The position numbers were made by a program, and so were the translations under genes. From positions 62,834,806 through 62,898,805 of the forward strand of contig NC_079202.1 of the NCBI RefSeq assembly GCF_026745355.1: a DNA stretch of 64,000 nucleotides, given 5' to 3'. The DNA comes from Beta vulgaris subsp. vulgaris (Eukaryota > Streptophyta > Magnoliopsida > Caryophyllales > Amaranthaceae). A model generated the notes under the pieces. The model worked only from the letters and a program-made list of their open reading frames with translations. It ran no database searches and was not told the DNA's origin. Below are positions 60,001-64,000 of the stretch, in pieces. Each line of letters begins with the position of its first letter. The stretch's first letter is position 1.

Positions 60001-60820
60001 TTGCTTCTAATATCAGGCAATGACACTTAAAGCTAGGACCAAGAACACCACCCAGAACATGACTACATGAGTGACTTTAGTTAGTGTGAGCCAGTCTCGC
60101 CAAAACTTGCTCCAACTAAAACATTATTATCATCATCATTCATACTAGAACAACACACAAGTTACCTTTCAAGGTTCAAGCTACACCAAACAAGGCACAT
60201 TTCCTACTTAAAAGTTTCCACCTACCATAACTAAACCTAACTACCCATAACATAACCAATCATAAACTAAGCATTAAAATACACATTCATAAACAATAAC
60301 TAATCAAAACATAAATTTAAAAATAAGGGTATGTAATGATTTAAGAACATACAGCATTAGTAGAATGATTAGCCTCATCTTGCAAAAAAGGCCAAAGCCT
60401 CTCAAAAACCTCAGGACTTCTATACAAAGAACCAGGTAATCTTGGCTCATTTAGAACAAATCCACCACTAAACTCAACAATATTTCCTTTTAATTTCTCC
60501 AACCCAATTCTCTCTCCTCCATTAACTTTACTATCCAAGCTCAAAGATCCCATATAAGCCAACATTCCTGTAATATACAACAATGGCGCAAACAACAACA
60601 CCCCTTTTCTCCTAAAAACCGTCGCAATTACAATGTACACCACTCGTTCAACGAAATTACCCAACTTCATCGGCCCACCACCAACACGACTGATTCCTGG
60701 GCCGGAGATCAGCCCATTGGGCTTCATACGTGTGGGCCTGAATCGAGGGGAAGAGGGTGGAGAAGTGGGTGGTGATGATGGGTTGAAATTGGGCCCGAGA
60801 CGACTGTAACCGTGCATCAA
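45093..60820 (-). CDS. O-fucosyltransferase-family protein (plant GT106/DUF246 type)
   Basis: Ten exons with compatible phases and GT..AG borders give 599 aa: 60353-60820, 52665-52737, 52250-52317, 48393-48481, 47210-47407, 46909-47113, 46616-46783, 46211-46378, 45935-46125 and 45093-45264. A Ser/Pro-rich cytosolic tail precedes a single membrane segment (~73-92), as in type II Golgi proteins. NGGLNQQR (~194-201), [26 protein letters not shown], and [16 protein letters not shown] are hallmarks of this family, which transfers fucose or related sugars to glycoproteins or cell-wall glycans. The acceptor is unknown. The short exon at 52665-52737 ([12 protein letters not shown]) is easily missed. 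Intron 1 is 7.6 kb because it contains a copia element; intron 3 is 3.8 kb. Confidence 0.95.
49072..49587 (+). other. Unrecognised 171-codon frame in intron, antisense
   Basis: An unbroken frame with two Cys-x-x-Cys-like spots ([11 protein letters not shown]) but no family I recognise. It has no promoter or poly-A context. It may be decayed transposon coding sequence or chance. Confidence 0.2.
49963..50779. mobile_element. Non-autonomous TIR element AGTGGCGGAGC
   Basis: Left AGTGGCGGAGCC and right GCTCCGCCAGT are inverted with one mismatch. Subterminal GGGGGTGCATGTGCAC and GTGCACCCCC are also inverted. The ~820-bp element contains a complete smaller element. The TSD was not clear, so the superfamily is unassigned. 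Confidence 0.6.
50265..50605. mobile_element. Nested MULE-like foldback MITE
   Basis: Arms of about 130-150 bases are inverted: GGATTTTTTTTTGTCAAAAACCACC and (complement) GGATATTTTGTCAAAAACCACC, followed by matched GTGAGAAACCACC, GCGAAAACAAAC and ACAAACCTTATG blocks. It is flanked by the perfect 9-bp duplication TATTTTATA at 50256-50264 and 50606-50614. Confidence 0.85.
54456..54668 (+). repeat. Left LTR of the copia element
   Basis: 213 bp. It contains a TATA-like TTGTATAAATG about 90 bases in and AATAATAGAAC as a possible poly-A region. Confidence 0.95.
54669..54680 (+). promoter_or_regulatory. Primer-binding site
   Basis: TGGTATCAGAGC, complementary to the 3' end of plant initiator methionine tRNA, immediately after the left LTR. 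Confidence 0.9.
55063..59490 (+). pseudogene. Copia gag-pol with one in-frame stop
   Basis: One frame runs 1,476 codons and is interrupted only by TAA at 55267-55269, in the N-terminal gag region. The remainder from 55330 is open for 1,386 residues. It holds the gag zinc knuckle [14 protein letters not shown] (about residue 206 of that part), protease DSGATDHM (~300), integrase zinc region WHLRLGH..CQVCH (~440), integrase core [28 protein letters not shown] (~1069), and RNase [26 protein letters not shown]. All catalytic motifs are present. The stop means no full polyprotein without readthrough or internal initiation, so the copy is probably non-autonomous despite its youth. No frameshifts were seen. 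Confidence 0.93.
59489..59497 (+). promoter_or_regulatory. Polypurine tract
   Basis: GAGGGGGGA abuts the right LTR and serves for plus-strand priming in this element class. It overlaps the last base pairs of the gag-pol frame. Confidence 0.85.
59498..59710 (+). repeat. Right LTR of the copia element
   Basis: 213 bp, no difference from the left LTR seen on base-by-base reading. Confidence 0.95.
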
Positions 60821-61130
60821 ATCGAAGGAAAGATTGAATCTTTTTTAATGGGGAAGATCAAACTTCAAAAATGGTGGAAAACCCAGAAAATTTTGATTAA
60901 GAGGGTAAAAAATTGAAGATTTTAAAGATTAACATAATTGTTGATATGAAAATGATTGTGATTTTGATGATTTAGGAGAGAGAAAGAATGGAGGTGAATG
61001 GCTATGGCGTTTAGCAGGAGAGAGAGTGAGAGTGTGAAGAGAAAAAAAAAAGGTGAAAAAAAGGAAGAAGAAAGGAGATTACAGTGTGTGGGGCCCTGCA
61101 CCGACGACCCAAGTGGAGTTTGAGAGTGAA
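60821..61130. promoter_or_regulatory. Leader and proximal promoter of the O-fucosyltransferase gene
   Basis: CT-rich on the sense strand (GAGAGAGTGAGAGTG and AAAAAGGAAGAAG on plus). No TATA was fixed with confidence. Confidence 0.35.
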
Positions 61131-63850
61131 GAAATAAAAGTTGGATTATGGGATTAATTAAGATCCTTAAATTAGATTAGGGATGTAATACTGTTTTTTT
61201 TTTTTTTGAAAGAGAGATTATAACATATAAAGACAAATTTTGACATGTTTTGTCAAGTTAACTCATTCAATTTTAGTGCTTGGATGTTGGTAGTGTTTGT
61301 TTGTTTGCTTCTTGTTATTGTGGGTGTAAGATTTCATGGAATAGGTATGTTTTCGATGTGGTTGTATGTTTGTGTTGATGGTAAGTTTAGTTAAAGATTT
61401 TTTATTGAGGTGTTTTTTTTAGTAGTTTTCATGTGGTGAATGAAAAATATAAATTTGTTAACATCTTTCTTATACTATTAGAAATTTACTGGCACATAAC
61501 AAACAGATTACTTATGAGGTGAGGGGATAAGGGGATCTAACTCACAAGGAAACTATAGTAATTCAGATTATAATCGAAAACTTTACTTAAAAGTGAAAAC
61601 ATAAAAAATGCCCCAACTTTACTAAATTTGCTAAGAATTGGCACGTGTCTTTTAAGCATGAAACATTTAAAAAATAATTAATATGATATTCTTTTTACAT
61701 ACTTTTACGATAATATTGCTTTGTTTTGAAAATTAATAATAATTAACAATTTGGATCATTTTCATGTATTATTTATGATATCGTCCAATTATAAGTCATT
61801 GGAAAGATCAATTCACAAATTATTTCAAAAGATAATCATTAATTAGGCTAATGATACACCGTAAAGAAAATTTGTATAAATAAACCATGTAACATATTTT
61901 TCGTACTTGTACTTTTGGACTATATAGTTTGATATCTCCTATTCCGTCAAAAAATTTTGAACTTTGATATGTTTAATAATCATCAATTAGTTATATTTAT
62001 AAGAAATTGATATTTTGAAAATATAATGATGAAAGTAACAAGAAAGGAGTAAAAATAATAAAAAAGTTGACATTTTTAAATATCTTTAATTATCGATAAT
62101 TTTTTAGCTTTTAATTTAATAGTGTTGCAATTATTATTGGTCGAGGAGTAATATAGAATATGATCACGTAGGTTATATAAGATGTTTTATCAAGCAGATG
62201 TGTGCCGATATAGTAAGTGATCCTTTTTGCTAAAAGATATGGTCTAATTAATCATAGTCTTTGAATTACTAGCTTTTTTTTAAAAAAAATAAAATACATG
62301 GTTTGTTCATTCTACTTCTTTACCAAGGTGAGTGGTGTCATGCTCATTTTGTGGAGATCATAAATACATTTGTCATTGTGTTTAATTTCTTGGTGAATTT
62401 ATAGTCCATCCACCATCATTATATTTGATCCCTACTTTATAAATGTTGTATGCACTATCATGAACTCATGCCATGGCCCATGCAGTGCCTAATGGTGCTT
62501 TTGAAGCATGCTCAAACATATTTTCAAACAATATCTTCATAGGGATTATAAAGCCTGAAATTTCCCAATATTTCGTCATACTCACTTCTTATTCCCAAAT
62601 TACCAACCATTAGAATTCTTCTTCTCAGATCTTTGACTACCTCCTTATACTTTTTTTCCCAAAAATGTCAAATAGACGTCTGAAACAGATGTCGATAGAC
62701 GTATGAAACATATATCTAGCCTTATTTCATGTTAAAATAAATTGACGTCCTTCTAGCAAGGGTCGTCTATCGAGAAAAGAGAAAGAGTAGGTGGTGGTGG
62801 TGGTCCATCAAGAACAAATAAAGTTTATTGAGTTTTTCGAAACGTGAAAGCATCCGTATTTATGAATACATGCGAATCTATAACATTTTCGTATACCATA
62901 GACTATTGATCGTGTAAAAATGATACCAAAAACTGAAGACCGAATCTCATTTACATTATTGCGCTTTATCGCTCATCTACACCAAAACAAAGAAAAATTA
63001 ATAATGCAACCCTTAAACGAATATGTTTTGCGCCAAACCCAACTGTCATCAGTAAGAAGAACAAAAAAGTTCGTTTAGGTCGCTTATTTTTAACGGTTAC
63101 AGAATTATTCTTTTGTTGGTTTCTATAATACAACATTTTTTTTTCCAGTTTTATATTTTACTACAAAATCTCTCATACTTTCCCTTATACCTTTTTCGAG
63201 ATTCAATTTCAGACAAATTTCCGAATTCGAAGAAATAAATTGTCATCCATAAATTAAACAAATCAAGCCCACTTACTGTGAGCAATTCTTCTTATTTTCA
63301 TGCTATGTTTATTCTTTTCCTTTTTATTATCTGAATAATTTCGTTTTGTTTATGTCGTATATGAAGATTTACTGCAAATTCTCTGTTAATTCTGAATAAT
63401 TGCAGAAAAGGGCACTACTATTTATCGAGGAACTAATTTCCCAGATTGAAATTCGTCATTAAATACAACGAATTAGGATGAGATTTTCCAAAGTTAATCT
63501 TTTAACGAGGATTAAAATTAAAATGTAGGTCAAAATTTGGGCTTTGTTGTTTGTTGATGAGTTTTTGTTTCAAAAAGTTGCATTTTTTTGGCAATTGGTT
63601 AGTGGGTTGAGGTGGAAGTTTTGCTTATTGATGTTAAATTGGCTTTTAGTTCATGTAAAGGTGCTTCATTGATTTGTGCTTTTTTTTCCTTTTAGGGTTC
63701 GAATCCGTATTCATGTTTATATGTCATACTATAAGTTTGGTGGAAGTATAAAGTATTGACTATTGTGTATTTAGTTTACTATGTGACATAATGACATATT
63801 ATGTGTGCTATTTGTTACTTGGACTAGAGTATAAGGCTTGAGCGCGGACC
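61131..63850. other. No gene seen
   Basis: AT-rich with no supported frame. A T-run near 61194-61208 followed by GAAAGAGAGATTATAAC resembles a retroposon tail. Confidence 0.4.
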
Positions 63851-63851
63851 A

Positions 63852-64000
63852 AGTAGTACTTGGTCTAGTGGTAAGGTTGGGGGTTCAATCCCTACCAGAG
63901 GCACTTTGAAGGTAGGGATTTCCCTTACCCTTCCTCCTTACTCTCAAGTGCCTGGCCCATTGAGCCAAGCAGGGTCCGGGCCACTTCTTCTTACCACAAA
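63852..64000 (+). mobile_element. SINE, cut by the window edge
   Basis: A box TGGTCTAGTGGTAAGG and B box GGGGGTTCAATCCC lead into a body that runs off the end. The head resembles that of the element at 43650. Confidence 0.7.

Larger units (their letters stand above)
52738..60352. other. First coding intron of the O-fucosyltransferase gene
   Basis: 7,615 bases, of which 5,255 are the copia element and 5 are TSD. Without it the intron would be about 2.35 kb. A C-run at about 53706-53730 and an A-run follow one another near 53730-53745. No other gene was found. Confidence 0.8.

Overview
This is a plant nuclear window: AT-rich, with spliced genes carrying GT..AG introns, and saturated with small transposons. 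The proteins and repeat families point to Amaranthaceae/Chenopodiaceae (Caryophyllales), with a spinach-like genome as my best guess from recalled protein similarity; this is not proven by the sequence alone.

Layout. (1) 1-15,420: a CYP76-family cytochrome P450 cluster on the minus strand. It holds a truncated copy (about 168-667), an intact two-exon copy (4513-6751, 499 aa) and a second intact copy (13176-15335, 501 aa). A 19-base piece of a further copy lies in the opposite orientation at the left edge. Between them are a laccase exon fragment (2666-2950), a 21-bp foldback minisatellite, a MULE-like MITE holding six hairpins (843-1373), a SINE with clear target-site duplications (TSDs), a 0.78-kb direct duplication and a roughly 322-bp tandem satellite (10022-12085). 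(2) 15,420-37,500: a gene-poor stretch of MITEs, SINEs, LINE tails, microsatellites and an LTR fragment. (3) 37501-38864: an intact three-exon R2R3-MYB gene of 338 aa, minus strand, with the subgroup-4 repressor architecture. (4) 38,900-45,090: MITEs, SINEs and a LINE tail. (5) 45093-60820: a ten-exon O-fucosyltransferase-family gene (599 aa, minus strand) reconstructed across every splice junction. Its 7.6-kb first coding intron holds a complete Ty1/copia element (54456-59710) in antisense orientation, with identical 213-bp LTRs and a 5-bp TSD. (6) 60,821-64,000: upstream sequence of that gene, then repeats.

How the parts relate. The P450s are ER-anchored specialised-metabolism enzymes duplicated in tandem with their promoters. 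A MITE insertion in one promoter and a SINE insertion in the other can be read against each other as filled and empty sites. The MYB is probably a transcriptional repressor, but nothing here links it to the P450s. I found no CRISPR array, operon or prokaryotic system. The most unusual material is structural: the hairpin-bearing MITE, nested Tourist-type elements filled with short repeats, the satellite array, and a very young copia copy whose gag-pol frame has one stop codon.
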